Source of the DNA: Holacanthus passer | Lineage: Eukaryota; Chordata; Actinopteri; Pomacanthidae | Length of the DNA: 64,000 nt | Direction: 5' to 3' | Assembly (NCBI GenBank): GCA_025331565.1 | Contig: JAFREQ010000009.1 | Location: 8,669,501-8,733,500, forward strand | Shown: one piece after another, positions 45,901 through 52,200 of the stretch | Layout: the number at the start of each line of letters is the position of its first letter | Position numbering within the stretch: position 1 is the stretch's first letter | The notes under the pieces: generated by a model | What the model was told of the DNA's origin: nothing | Databases searched by the model: none | What the model saw: only the letters and a program-made list of their open reading frames with translations | Position numbers and translations under genes: made by a program

Positions 45901-46059
45901 AGGGAGCTCGGCCGCCGAGACGCCGCCGACTTCCTGCTCAAAGCTTCTCCAGTTTTCAGGGTCAACATGGAAGCGGTGGGAGGGGCTGCCAACAGCTACC
46001 CCCCCACCTGCAACGGTGGCACCTCGTACAACTCCATCAGCTCCGTCATATCCCGCTGA
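4051..46059 (+). CDS. dapk1: Death-associated protein kinase 1, 5'-partial, 24 coding exons
   Basis: Large calcium/calmodulin-regulated Ser/Thr kinase that promotes apoptosis, autophagy and membrane blebbing in the cytoplasm and on the cytoskeleton. Coding exons: 4051-4272, 8634-8772, 11981-12110, 13621-13669, 13874-13900, 16983-17135, 19985-20030, 20245-20334, 21778-21870, 24357-24476, 25785-25883, 26960-27058, 28233-28331, 28447-28644, 29192-29389, 31936-32034, 35875-35952, 38534-38750, 41722-41907, 42110-42307, 42933-43071, 43484-43604, 43869-44057, 44764-46059. They total 4,285 nt and join in one open frame. All introns are GT-AG. With 21 residues assumed upstream as in human, residue numbers match known landmarks: K42, D139, D161, S289, S308 and the ankyrin starts at 378, 411, 444 and so on. 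Predicted length is about 1,448 against 1,430 in human; the surplus lies in the last exon. The start-codon exon is upstream of the window. The nearest alternatives, DAPK2 and DAPK3, lack the ankyrin, ROC-COR and death domains. Confidence 0.97.
4273..8633 (+). other. dapk1 intron 3
   Basis: 4.4 kb without a supported gene. At 7070-7145 there is a run of CTAGCT/GTTAGC units, a common feature of percomorph repeats. A short TG tract lies at 7842-7859. I see nothing else. Confidence 0.6.
8634..8772 (+). CDS. dapk1: dapk1 exon 4: kinase hinge to catalytic loop
   Basis: Residues 96-141, completing Leu95. It contains GGELFDFLAEKESL after the hinge, and ends in the catalytic loop IAHFDLK with the catalytic Asp139 and Lys141. 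DAPKs have HFD where most kinases have HRD. The boundary falls inside the loop, between Lys141 and Pro142. The donor is GTACTG. Confidence 0.97.
10700..11250. mobile_element. Teleost repeat interrupted by a second element
   Basis: The left part (TGCATTAATGTG, TTTTACTGTTTTAGTAGGTT, GAGGTGGAGCAA) and the right part (TTTATAAGCTCTCCATATCT, GTAGTAAATGTGGTGGAGTA, TTTCCACCACTGG) belong to one common percomorph repeat. They are separated by a different element at about 10818-11080. Confidence 0.6.
10818..11080 (+). mobile_element. GCTGCAACTAATGATT repeat, nested copy
   Basis: Begins GCAGCTAATGATTATTTTCA and ends near ATCAAAATAGTTGCCAG. The interior contains TGTCTGTTTTGTCC and AGCAAATCTTCACATTTGTG. 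It is the most complete copy of this family in the window. Confidence 0.65.
11981..12110 (+). CDS. dapk1: dapk1 exon 5: DFG motif and activation segment
   Basis: Residues 142-184, with Ala185 split. It opens with PENIMLL of the catalytic loop. The magnesium-binding DFG (Asp161) sits in KIIDFGLAHKIDFG, and the exon ends in GTPEFV just before the APE motif. The acceptor is TTTCCAG and the donor is GTCAGT. Confidence 0.97.
12111..13620 (+). other. dapk1 intron 5
   Basis: 1.5 kb with a (CA)20 microsatellite (12442-12481) and a short TG tract near 13545-13563. No gene is seen. Confidence 0.6.
12442..12481. repeat. CA microsatellite
   Basis: About 20 CA units in dapk1 intron 5, 330 bp after exon 5. 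Confidence 0.93.
13621..13669 (+). CDS. dapk1: dapk1 exon 6: APE motif, 49 nt
   Basis: A short exon encoding residues 186-200 with split codons at both ends (Ala185, Trp201). It gives APEVVNYEPLGLEADMW, the kinase APE motif and the P+1 region. The phase matches exon 5 and exon 7 exactly. Acceptor CCTCACAG, donor GTGAGT. Confidence 0.96.
13874..13900 (+). CDS. dapk1: dapk1 exon 7: 27-nt microexon
   Basis: A 27-nt exon that completes Trp201, encodes SVGVITYI (202-209) and splits Leu210. This is the alpha-F helix core of the kinase, conserved in all DAPKs (human SIGVITYIL). Acceptor CTCCTCAG, donor GTAAGT. It is too short to stand out by open reading frame and is supported by phase and protein similarity. 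Confidence 0.95.
13901..16982 (+). other. dapk1 intron 7
   Basis: 3.1 kb. It holds a (TG)25 tract (16232-16280), a GTAA-type tract (about 14512-14530) and four CATACTGTA units at 15353-15392. No gene is seen. Confidence 0.6.
16232..16280. repeat. TG microsatellite
   Basis: About 25 uninterrupted TG units in dapk1 intron 7. Confidence 0.95.
16983..17135 (+). CDS. dapk1: dapk1 exon 8: kinase C-lobe
   Basis: Residues 211-260, completing Leu210 and splitting Lys261. The translation LSGASPFLGDNKQETLANV, continuing to AKDFIARLLVKDPK, is nearly identical to the mammalian kinase C-lobe. Acceptor TCTTGCAG, donor GTATGT. Confidence 0.97.
17200..17420 (+). repeat. GCTGCAACTAATGATT repeat copy
   Basis: CATGCAACTAATGATTGTTC at the left end, then AGCTTGTTTTGTCCAACCAA and CATTGGCATTTTTGG. 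Diverged, + orientation relative to the nested copy. Confidence 0.55.
19070..19365 (+). repeat. GCTGCAACTAATGATT repeat copy
   Basis: AAGGCTGCAACTACTTAC, TATTATCGATTAATCTGATT, CAAATGTCTTGTGCTGTTCA, CAGCAAATCCTCTCATTTTA and a closing GATTAGTTGACAAATCAACT. Nearly full length, + orientation. Confidence 0.6.
19985..20030 (+). CDS. dapk1: dapk1 exon 9: end of kinase domain, 46 nt
   Basis: Residues 262-276, KRMTIQDSLQHPWIK, closing the kinase domain with the conserved Arg and the HPWI motif. The acceptor TCTACAG is good. The donor GTTGTA is weak, unlike the other dapk1 donors. Confidence 0.95.
20245..20334 (+). CDS. dapk1: dapk1 exon 10: calmodulin autoregulatory segment, part 1
   Basis: Residues 277-306. 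It contains RKESAVNMEKFKKFAARRKW, the basic amphipathic helix that blocks the active site until Ca2+/calmodulin binds. Ser289, an RSK target in mammals, is kept, but the residue before it is Glu where human has Ala. The donor is GTAAGT. Confidence 0.97.
20335..21777 (+). other. dapk1 intron 10
   Basis: 1.4 kb. I see no gene and no recognisable repeat. Confidence 0.5.
21778..21870 (+). CDS. dapk1: dapk1 exon 11: calmodulin segment part 2 with Ser308
   Basis: Residues 307-337. It starts with QSVRLISLCNRLSRSFLSRS, holding the inhibitory autophosphorylation site Ser308 inside the calmodulin-binding helix, and ends in VARSDDTL. Acceptor TTTTCCAG, donor GTAAGT. Confidence 0.97.
21871..24356 (+). 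other. dapk1 intron 11
   Basis: 2.5 kb with one partial copy of the GCTGCAACTAATGATT repeat at 22875-22985. The moderate open frame at 23000-23344 resembles no protein family I know. Confidence 0.55.
22875..22985 (+). repeat. GCTGCAACTAATGATT repeat, 5' part
   Basis: AACTAATGATTATTTTCATT followed by ACTGATTAATCTGCTAATC is the left end of the family; the rest is lost. Confidence 0.6.
24357..24476 (+). CDS. dapk1: dapk1 exon 12: linker into ankyrin repeats
   Basis: Residues 338-377. It reads DEEDSFVMKAIIHAINDDNV and then PGLQHLLGSLNSYDVNQPNK, a capping helical pair before the ankyrin array. It begins and ends in phase 0, as do all the ankyrin exons that follow. Donor GTGACC. Confidence 0.97.
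24477..25784 (+). other. dapk1 intron 12
   Basis: 1.3 kb with a (TG)16 tract (24936-24967) and a purine-rich stretch around 25240-25325. No gene is seen. Confidence 0.55.
24936..24967. repeat. TG microsatellite
   Basis: About 16 TG units in dapk1 intron 12. Confidence 0.93.
25785..25883 (+). CDS. dapk1: dapk1 exon 13: ankyrin repeat 1
   Basis: Exactly one 33-residue ankyrin repeat (378-410): HGTPPLLIAAGCGNIKIIEV and so on to AHDK. The human second half is clearly diverged here, as usual for this surface. Acceptor ATTGCAG, donor GTAAAG. Confidence 0.97.
25884..26959 (+). other. dapk1 intron 13
   Basis: 1.1 kb with a GCTGTAACATTTATT-type repeat copy at 26385-26540 and a GATA run near 26143-26155. 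No gene is seen. Confidence 0.55.
26385..26540 (+). repeat. GCTGCAACTAATGATT repeat, 5' part
   Basis: AGTAGGGCTGTAACATTTAT, GAATAATCGGTTATTTTCTC and AGATGTCTTGTTTTGTCTGG. + orientation, right part lost. Confidence 0.55.
26960..27058 (+). CDS. dapk1: dapk1 exon 14: ankyrin repeat 2
   Basis: One 33-residue repeat (411-443), SGANAIYYAARHGHVETLKF to VQDK. In-frame and phase 0 at both ends. The donor GTGAAT can be read through for about 240 nt, which makes a spurious longer frame. Confidence 0.97.
27059..28232 (+). other. dapk1 intron 14
   Basis: 1.2 kb. It begins with degenerate CA-rich sequence (about 27090-27280). I see nothing else. Confidence 0.5.
28233..28331 (+). CDS. dapk1: dapk1 exon 15: ankyrin repeat 3
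   Basis: One 33-residue repeat (444-476), SGETALHVAARYGNVDVVSY to LADR. Acceptor CCTCCAG, donor GTAAAC. The following intron is only 115 bp. Confidence 0.97.
28447..28644 (+). CDS. dapk1: dapk1 exon 16: ankyrin repeats 4 and 5
   Basis: Two repeats in one 198-nt exon (477-542): EQETPLHCAAWHGYSAVARA and EGESPLLTASARGFVDIVEC, ending TTDK. This is twice the 99-nt unit, as expected from loss of an intron between repeats or absence of one. Donor GTGATC. Confidence 0.97.
28765..29155 (-). mobile_element. Tc1/mariner-type transposase remnant
   Basis: On the minus strand, 29155 down to 28926 encodes a recognisable transposase C-terminus. It has the DDE-family motif DLSPIENVWRVIKHKIQQ, which carries the third catalytic acidic residue, followed by VAQMKSYIKQEWERSL. 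The rest, down to about 28765, matches the remembered 3' non-coding part of the same teleost element. The 5' two thirds of the transposase is missing, so the copy is dead. It lies in dapk1 intron 16, antisense to the gene. Confidence 0.75.
29192..29389 (+). CDS. dapk1: dapk1 exon 17: ankyrin repeats 6 and 7
   Basis: Two repeats (543-608): DGHTALHLAVRRCQVEVVRC and HGNTPLHIACKDGNLAIVTA, ending LPNK. The acceptor GTCCAG lies only about 35 bp beyond a transposase remnant. Donor GTGAGG. Confidence 0.97.
29390..31935 (+). other. dapk1 intron 17
   Basis: 2.5 kb with a short CA tract (30010-30027) directly followed by a Tc1-like transposon end (30050-30203). No gene is seen. Confidence 0.55.
30050..30203. 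mobile_element. Terminal fragment of a Tc1-like DNA transposon
   Basis: The end TGTCCACATACTTTCGACCA followed by TGTAGTATA is the diverged terminus of a common fish Tc1-like family, which ends in CCACATACTTTTGGCCATATAGTGTA. The 100 bp before it (GAATCTTGTGAAAAGCCTTC, then a GAGTGGAG segment) match the remembered subterminal part. No transposase is intact. Confidence 0.6.
31936..32034 (+). CDS. dapk1: dapk1 exon 18: ankyrin repeat 8
   Basis: One repeat (609-641), YGRTPLHLAANNGSLEVVRH to SVTN. Acceptor AATCCAG, donor GTAAGT. Confidence 0.97.
32035..35874 (+). other. dapk1 intron 18
   Basis: 3.8 kb with a TG tract (35063-35088), a 21-bp direct repeat (33861-33881 and 34020-34040) and a long minus-strand open frame (34799-35482) that I do not think is a gene. 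Confidence 0.55.
35063..35088. repeat. TG microsatellite
   Basis: About 13 TG units in dapk1 intron 18. Confidence 0.9.
35875..35952 (+). CDS. dapk1: dapk1 exon 19: ankyrin cap
   Basis: Residues 642-667, DGKTAEDLAYADQHELIVSL to KLKK. This 78-nt phase-0 exon matches the half-repeat that caps the array in mammalian DAPK1. Acceptor CTCCAAG, donor GTAAAA. Confidence 0.96.
35953..38533 (+). other. dapk1 intron 19
   Basis: 2.6 kb with a duplicated-unit repeat at 37880-38150. No gene is seen. Confidence 0.55.
37880..38150. repeat. Fish repeat with internal duplicated unit
   Basis: ATTGGATGGATTACCATGAA at 37914 recurs as ATTGGATGGATTGCCATGAA at 38051, a spacing of 137 bp. Both are followed by a short run ending in the ACA of TTGTACAGG or TGGCACAAA. 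Similar repeats are abundant in percomorph genomes. Confidence 0.6.
38534..38750 (+). CDS. dapk1: dapk1 exon 20: ROC-like P-loop
   Basis: Residues 668-739, with Val740 split. After YIQQLRPTQ and a basic strand it carries the nucleotide-binding P-loop GHSGAGKST (residues 694-702; human has SGKTT). A basic stretch FFRRRRTR follows. DAPK1 is a ROCO-family protein and this P-loop is reported to bind GTP. Donor GTAGGT. Confidence 0.97.
38751..41721 (+). other. dapk1 intron 20
   Basis: 3.0 kb with a 19-bp A tract (40714-40732). No gene and no clear transposon is seen. Confidence 0.5.
40714..40732. repeat. A tract
   Basis: Nineteen consecutive A residues in dapk1 intron 20. It could be the tail of a retroposed sequence, but no source or target-site duplication is obvious. 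Confidence 0.7.
41722..41907 (+). CDS. dapk1: dapk1 exon 21: ROC-like region
   Basis: Residues 741-801, with Val740 completed and Gly802 split. NLYPGCENVSVRSRSMMFEP is essentially invariant with mammals; the segment VFSPVHNALSSADEQ is variable. Acceptor GTTTAG, donor GTGAGA. Confidence 0.97.
42110..42307 (+). CDS. dapk1: dapk1 exon 22: ROC-like region
   Basis: Residues 803-867. VGDFSVWEFSGNPVYYCSYD is a hydrophobic core strand, and FAANDATAIHLVLFSLEEPY is the Walker-B-like region. Split codons at both ends (Gly802, Ala868). Donor GTGAGG. Confidence 0.97.
42308..42932 (+). other. dapk1 intron 22
   Basis: 625 bp, AT-rich. I see no gene, repeat or other signal in it. Confidence 0.5.
42933..43071 (+). 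CDS. dapk1: dapk1 exon 23: ROC-like THAD motif
   Basis: Residues 869-913, with Ala868 completed and Arg914 split. It has VVVLVATHADLADIP, the counterpart of the G4 (TKxD-like) guanine-specificity motif in ROC GTPases, here THAD. The donor GTTAGG is suboptimal. Confidence 0.96.
43072..43483 (+). other. dapk1 intron 23
   Basis: 412 bp. I see nothing notable besides the suboptimal donor GTTAGG. Confidence 0.5.
43484..43604 (+). CDS. dapk1: dapk1 exon 24: ROC-COR junction
   Basis: Residues 915-954, completing Arg914. FGVDLQISDKLFVMDAGASN and RSHLQELRTNIVS match human with few changes. Acceptor TTTTCAG, donor GTGAGC. Confidence 0.97.
43869..44057 (+). CDS. dapk1: dapk1 exon 25: COR region start
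   Basis: Residues 955-1017. MTLLSERLLTTLPTWRK, then GPNQLTSWQQFVSDVQEQIN, and ending LHSMGE. Phase 0 at both ends. Acceptor TGTGCAG, donor GTACGT. Confidence 0.97.
44058..44763 (+). other. dapk1 intron 25
   Basis: 706 bp with a long pyrimidine-rich tract before the exon 26 acceptor. I see no gene or repeat in it. Confidence 0.5.
44764..46059 (+). CDS. dapk1: dapk1 exon 26: COR region, death domain and C-terminal tail
   Basis: A 1,296-nt terminal exon encoding residues 1018-1448 and the stop TGA at 46057-46059. It starts INIMQSETVQDVVLLEPRWL (COR-like winged-helix region). The death domain lies at about 1313-1416, from RRKLCRMLDPPDALGKDW through LMAKLRELGRRDAADFLLKA. The end GTSYNSISSVISR is the conserved serine-rich tail. 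Two places are longer than human: an acidic loop PEEEGGEDFD (about 6 residues more), and a Gly/Thr/Pro/Ser/Gln-rich loop in the death domain (about 12 more). Together they account for the predicted 18-residue excess. Confidence 0.98.
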   Translation: MNIMQSETVQDVVLLEPRWLCSNVLGKLLSVETPKAIHHYRGRYRLEEVQALAPESDVDELLQILDAMDVCARDATNPSMVDVPALIKTNGLHRSWTEEEEEESLIYGGVRLVPAEHLTPFPCGLFHKLQVNLCRWSHQQKPEEEGGEDFDGDIHLWTNGAKVSQAGVEAMILLVNHGQGLEIQVRGHDSERAKCYTLLDTISSITENLLASTLPGLLTAKYYLSPQQLREHHAPIMIYQPKDFFRAQVQRETSLTNTMGGYRESFSSILSFGCAEIYQQGTLGTDIHISDVPLLARRKLCRMLDPPDALGKDWCLLAMNLGLTDLVAKHSNGTPNGTPELDSGPDSQQSTLQPSPTAALLQEWSLRADSTVGVLMAKLRELGRRDAADFLLKASPVFRVNMEAVGGAANSYPPTCNGGTSYNSISSVISR

Positions 46060-47184
46060 ACTGAACAGGGTCAGATTCCTGTCCTCGCCAAACGTCACAT
46101 AGTTGGTCTGATGTGACTTTTCCCCTGAAACAGGACAGTCACAGACTTGTGTGTGAATGAACATGAAGTGCAATCGTTCCCAGAGAGTCCAGCTGCTCAT
46201 TCCTTAATCTGTCCATTAAGTTGGCGTATGAACCAGATGTTGTGTTTGTGCTCCCCACACCTGTACAGCTGACCTTTCCTTCCACTATGAATGTTGTGAA
46301 AGAGCTGATTGTCCTGAGCTCCAAAGAGGAATCCAGTGCTTTTATTCTGTTCTTAATCTTGTGCTGCTTTTTAATATCCCTCCTACTCTACTGCTCACCT
46401 GTGTCTCACTCATCTTACAGCTGAAAGACAGAAAGAATCAATTTTTAAAAGCTATCTACTCCACACAAAGGGATGGACGGGGTCAAAAAGATGGCAGGCT
46501 CATGTTTGGACCTTTTTCATATCCAAAAAAACTGAGGACTTACTTGTTTCAGTGAACAGAAGTCGGAAGTCGCCATCTTTACTCCCCCTGTCCATCACAG
46601 GTATAATATTATCTTCCCTCCTTGCTTTGGTTTTACTGATGTGGCCATTCAGCTTAGTGATGAATAAATTAACAGCATTTTTCAGAGTGCCTTTGTGGCC
46701 TTCTACCTCCCTAAAGAGCACAAATAGTCTTGTTATATAAAAACAGTAGTTCTTTTCAAACATGAAGAACTGTGCCTTGTTGACAATAATAGTAAAATGA
46801 TATTTCAATCAAGTCTGTTTAGGAAAAGGCCATCTTACATTTTAGACAGGAAAAGGGTTATAAAGAAAGAACACGAAAAAGACAAAAACTAAAGCTCGGC
46901 TCATGTTACAAGGTTTAGCAAATTACATTTTACTGGTAAAAAAAAGCCAAACACAAAGCTGAAACCAGAGCTCCGATTTCTGCTGTGTTCTGTTTAGTGA
47001 GTCAGTGTAGGAGATAAAACACGTTCAATCTTCTCATATTAGAGTCAGAGTGGAGTCGATGTGATGCTCTGTGGGAGTCAAAGGAACAAAACCATCATTC
47101 ATGATTAATTAGTGTATTTGTTGGTGTATACACATTATTTCTTCATTTATTTAACAACAGTGATCTATTTTTGATTAAGTTTTG

Positions 47185-47849
47185 GTGACACTTTATTTTA
47201 CAGGTCCCATAATTTGCTAATTGACAATAGAGACAGTATCGCAAGACAGTACATTTCTGAGGCATTTCCTTGAAAGAACTGCTAAAAGATTAATGACAGG
47301 AAAAACAAAAAGACTGTGTGGTTAGAATTAAAGCTGCACTAATCAATATTTTTAGATCAACAATGGATCCATGTAATTCAAGATGGGGCACTGGTTTTGA
47401 AGCACTCACGGAGAATTATTATTTTTAGCAAAAAAAAAAAAACACCCTCATAATATGTCAGTGTTTTCAGTTCATGTTCTGCTGAAAACAACACTGAAAA
47501 CACACCTGAATCAAACTGTGATGCCACTTAAGCAAAAGGTCTTTGATTGAACACTTTGATGCAGCTGTGTGCAGCTCTTCCATTTCAATTCCCATCAACA
47601 GCACACACAGAAATCACTTGTTTTTAGTCAACATACTGACTTTTTTGACTGTACTTTATTTTTCCGCTCAAAACCTGCTAAGGATTAATTTGTGGTATGT
47701 ACCAGACTTTGATTCGCCATTTTTAATCTTATAATTATTACTAAATTACAAGATTTCCTTTCCTTCCTTTTCATGACCCTCCTGAAGTTTTATCAGTTCC
47801 TTTTTTGGAAATTGTAGCCAACTATGGGACCTGTAGAGTAAAGTGTTAC
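47185..47849. mobile_element. MITE-like element with 27-bp inverted repeats
   Basis: Left end 47185-47211 (GTGACACTTTATTTTACAGG plus TCCCATA) and right end 47823-47849 are inverted repeats, matching at 24 of 27 positions. The 665-bp span has no coding capacity. It sits in the probable dapk1 3' UTR. Confidence 0.7.
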
Positions 47850-49577
47850 TATAAAATGTTGTCACTTAACAGTCTATTTACTCATTTTGGATTCACCCAA
47901 AGGGACCTTTAGCCATTTTAACAGAAACAGAAGAGTTTTATTTCCCCAAAGTACAGTGTCTTATTAAAGAATGTTGATCCTTTCAGCACCAAAATTTATT
48001 ACTGTAGAGAGTCACACAAGATCATCATGGCAGACAGGGTGGAGCTCATGCTGCTGAGCTTCAGGGTCCAAACTGTGCACTCACTCTCTTATGACTTTGA
48101 ATAGAAAGTGCCACCAAAAATGATAAAAAGCAACATAATTTTTAACATTTTATACTAAGCTAAATTATATCAGTCACCAGTTTCAGTGAACACACATGAC
48201 GCTGCACCTTTTTAATGCTTCCTCAGCAGGTTTTCTGTATTAGTGCTAAGACGTCAACAATTGAGTTACTGTCCACAGTGTCAGATTTTTACACAGCGGC
48301 ATCAACGCCGCTTCTGTCGAGCTAAATTCGAGCCTCTGTCAGTGTTGGTCGGCCGTGCGTGGCTTCACATCTCTTTCACTTTGTCTTTTTATATCATGAA
48401 GCTGCAGCCCAACTCCATCAGCAAAAGTAGTGGAAAAGATGGCATGAAAGTTAGTATTGTTAGCTAAAAAAGAAGCCAAAGGCTGCTGATGACAGAAATG
48501 TTCCCTGAAAAGCATTTTCACTTTGTGCAAGCTGGTACTTTATAATGTTGTGAACCAGAAAAATGTTTCATTTTCAGTATGTGTTGATGTTGATTGGAAA
48601 AGAGTCTTTTATTCCTAAAAAGTTCGACTTTGTGGATGTCAAGGGTCTTTTTCAGGACACAGTTTGATAGAAAAAGATGAGCTCTGTGCCAGAGTGCAGT
48701 ATTTCCTGTCTGCTTTACTTCCCCAGTGTTACCGTCTGTTCACGGAGATGAAACTTTAAAGACTGTTTCGAATACTGTACTTCTCTCACTATTTTTGTCT
48801 CAGCCTGAACTTGCCAATCGACACAGCAAACTTCTAGCTGTGATGTAAATACTTGACTCCTGTTTCCTCGACGTCATCCTCACTTTTTTTTGTTCATTTC
48901 CAGCTCACTTTAAGCTCTTTTTTGCCCAAATATGTTGATTCCAACAAGGCAAAATGAATGTACTACACATCTTTCCTGAGAATATGGTTACAAGTAAAAA
49001 CAAATCAAAGATATGGTGATAATATGAAAACGTGATGAAATTAAATGTCCCAAACTGGTCAGAAACATTCTTTTATTTTTCTTGTTTAATGAAGCTTTTG
49101 TTGAAGTTGTGTATAATCATTGCCAATGTTGTGTGCCTAAAACACACTTGTTCATTCCTCTATTATCGCCTTGTACAGTACGCAAGCTGAGAAGTGATGT
49201 TTCAGAAAGGGAAGTGAATATTATCAGTCTCTTGTTCAAGAAAAAGAGGCACATTTTTTGTAAAAGCTGGGAATCACTTATATTATTATCGAGTTTGTCT
49301 CCATTTGGTGTCTTTTTTCCGGACGGTTCTGACTGCGAGTCGGACCGAAACAAGTGGATTTAAAGGTGTTCTTAAAAATATTGTTCTGTTTGTTTCTGTT
49401 TGATGAGGAAAGACGTACTCATTAATACTTTTGAGTGAACTTTTCCCCTCAGAGACTCTGGTTTAATCGACACATTGCACAAGTCTTTTTATCGCTATTT
49501 ATGTTACATTATTTTAGCATGTCTTGGAATGCCATGTTCTTAGTACATCTGACACTTTATAGTGTAATACATTTTAT

Positions 49578-49583
49578 AATAAA
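49578..49583 (+). terminator. Candidate distal dapk1 polyadenylation signal (AATAAA)
   Basis: Canonical hexamer in TATAATAAATTC, about 3.5 kb after the stop codon, followed by T-rich sequence. Chance occurrences are common in AT-rich DNA, so this is only a candidate. Confidence 0.35.
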
Positions 49584-51839
49584 TTCTTTACCTAATGTCA
49601 TTGTCTCCATCCTCACTGAAGACACACAATTAGATATTTTAAACTTTTCTGAGGAAGTATAGTGGCAGATAATTGATTTTAGACATGAGTATAAAAAAGT
49701 AAACAACTCCCTTATCAAACAGACTTGCACTGAGTAAAGGTGACACACAAAATATGTTGACTTTGAGAGAGTTGAGGGTCCTGAGATTATTATGATTTTT
49801 TTTTCAGGTGTTCCTCTAATATGTGCTTTTTTTCTTCAGTAATTACTAAATCAGAGTAATCTAAAACTTTGGTTGGTCTGATCACTGTACAGATATAAAA
49901 ATGTTGGCAACCACTGGTTTACAGCACCAGACAGGAAGAGGATGATCTTCCATTACAAACACTACTAAACTTTTTCAGTGCAATAATTGGGAACAAAGGT
50001 CAAGAGAAAAATCACTTCCCACACCTTTATTCTCTTGATTAACAATTATTTTTTAAATTTATTTTATTTATAAGAGCACATCATACCAGTGAGTTGAGAT
50101 AATTTCCCTTGTTCACTGTTATTTATTGTTGTTATTTTGTATAGCTTCTAAAAATTATCCTGAAACAGGTGAAATTACCTCATCCTAGTAACATCTGTAT
50201 TTTTTAATTATTCAATGAAACTTTATTCTGGGGCTCAATCATTTTTTAGATTTCTTTCATATGCTTGTTCTCAAATTTGTCAGGTAAAGTTTAGTATTTT
50301 TGGTTAGAAAATAATGAGTTAACTGTGAAGCAGGGTGTGTGTAACCCTGAGACTCATTTCTGAAATCAAGAGAGAGGAAAAAAACACCTGTTAAGATGCA
50401 GATTTGGCTTAGATCAGTGTGGTTGTTGTATGCCACTAAATCTCCAAACTGATTCTAACTAAATGAATATAATGTGATGCAGATTACTACCTTCTTGCTT
50501 AACAAACTTAACCAATCAGAGAAGACTCAAATATGTCCCCACCACTGCTTACACCTTTATTTAAATGTCAGGATGGGTAAATGAGGGACAGTCTTGTTTC
50601 TTTCGGGTCTGTATTTGTCCTCCACCAGATTCCAGGCTGTGTTATTCACACCTCTCTGGGTTCATTGTGGAGCTGCAGGGACAGTCAACCCTCCACCCAC
50701 ACAGTCACATGACCCGTCTGCTGCCTGAAGCTCTCTGGGTTTGTCTTAACTTGTCCCCACTGCTGACAGCGTCGACTGCCATTCAAAAATATTTGTACAG
50801 GTAGGGGGTGATGGAGCAGAACTCGTGATGTTTTGAACCACGTGAATCTGGATTTGTCATACTGATTTTACAAAACCAAGCTGAGATTTAATATAGTGGG
50901 GTTTTTTTAAGCATGATTTAAATTAGGCTACTACTATTTAACACTCTTGTGGTTTGTTGACTGAAATAAGTTAATAAATACCTAAAATAATATATCAAAA
51001 TAAAATGAAGACAATAACCTCAACTAACTTTTGAAAACAAGACTGCTTGTTTTCCCTGTAAAGTTGTCTCAGAAAATCAGTTTGTATTGTTAAAATGTAC
51101 ATTTTTAAAAATGTATGTTTAATCAGTTTCAATGTGAGTGTTGAGTCCATCTGTTCGATTTGTTCCACCTACAAAATAGTTCACAGATACAGTAAATATT
51201 AAAGATGTACAGTAGATTATGTCACTCATGGAAATATGGAAATAAAATCACCTTTGTGTATAAATAACAATAAACATAAACTGCAGCTGGGAAAACCAGC
51301 ACATCTGATCAATGATTAACAACAGCGTGTCGCCGAATACTCAGATATGTTCACCGACTCATGGCTTCCTCCAGGTCACACATATTATAAATACATTCAT
51401 ACCCGTGATTAAACATCTGTCAGAACATAAGGTGATCCAAACAAGCCACAGCGTAAAGAAAAACAGGTTGAGGTTCATTCTTATCAAAGTTTGGCAACAA
51501 CGAGGCTTTTACCAGTCGTGACCTTACGTGCGGGTCGGGTCAATTCTTTACTACCTTTGTCTAAGTGAGCTCCTGCATCACATCATACAACATGTAAACA
51601 GGGCGACACATTAACACGCTACGATATTCAATTTCATGCATAATTACATACATGTCAGACAAGAAATAGATAAAACAATAAGATCCCTCAAATTTGTTTT
51701 TAAAGAACCGTGACCAAGATATACTGAACAGGAAATTTTACAGTTGAAAGTAAACTTAGCTGCAGTTTCTAAATGAGCTTAAACAAACTGGATCTTTACT
51801 GACATCTCATGTTACTTATTTAGCAAAAATAGCTAATAG

Positions 51840-52200
51840 GTAATATCAGCCGATAGCATATCAACGAGTTTATGTGTGTTAAAATTTGTTTGCTAGCTTG
51901 CGAACATGCTTGTGGTACATGTTCCTATATATTAGTGTTAGAAAGCAAAATACTAAATGTCACATGCTAAACATCAGCATGTTAGCATCTCATAGCTATT
52001 AGTTGCATGGCATGTTAAGCCTGTTGTTAAGCTAATGTTAACATGCTAACAGCTAACTTGAATTTAACACTATCTTTATATGTTACAATAATGGATTATT
52101 GCCACCAAACATGTAAGCAGCACTGTAATGTTGCTCTGGTCGAGGTGCTGACATTAGCTTTTGTTGGCTAACGAAGTCTGGCTAATATCAAAGCCTGACA
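51840..52200. repeat. GCATGTTAGCAT-rich repeat
   Basis: Dense GTTAGC, TGCTAAC and AGCATG units, for instance AAACATCAGCATGTTAGCAT and TAATGTTAACATGCTAACAG. TGCTCTGGTCGAGGTGCTG lies near its right end. It resembles a widespread percomorph repeat; borders are uncertain. Confidence 0.5.

Larger units (their letters stand above)
46060..49605 (+). other. dapk1: Probable dapk1 3' UTR
   Basis: AT-rich non-coding sequence after the dapk1 stop. An AATAAA at 49578-49583 is a plausible distal polyadenylation signal, and another at 46663-46668 could give a short form. The extent is inferred, not seen. An old inverted-repeat element sits inside it at 47185-47849. Confidence 0.5.
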
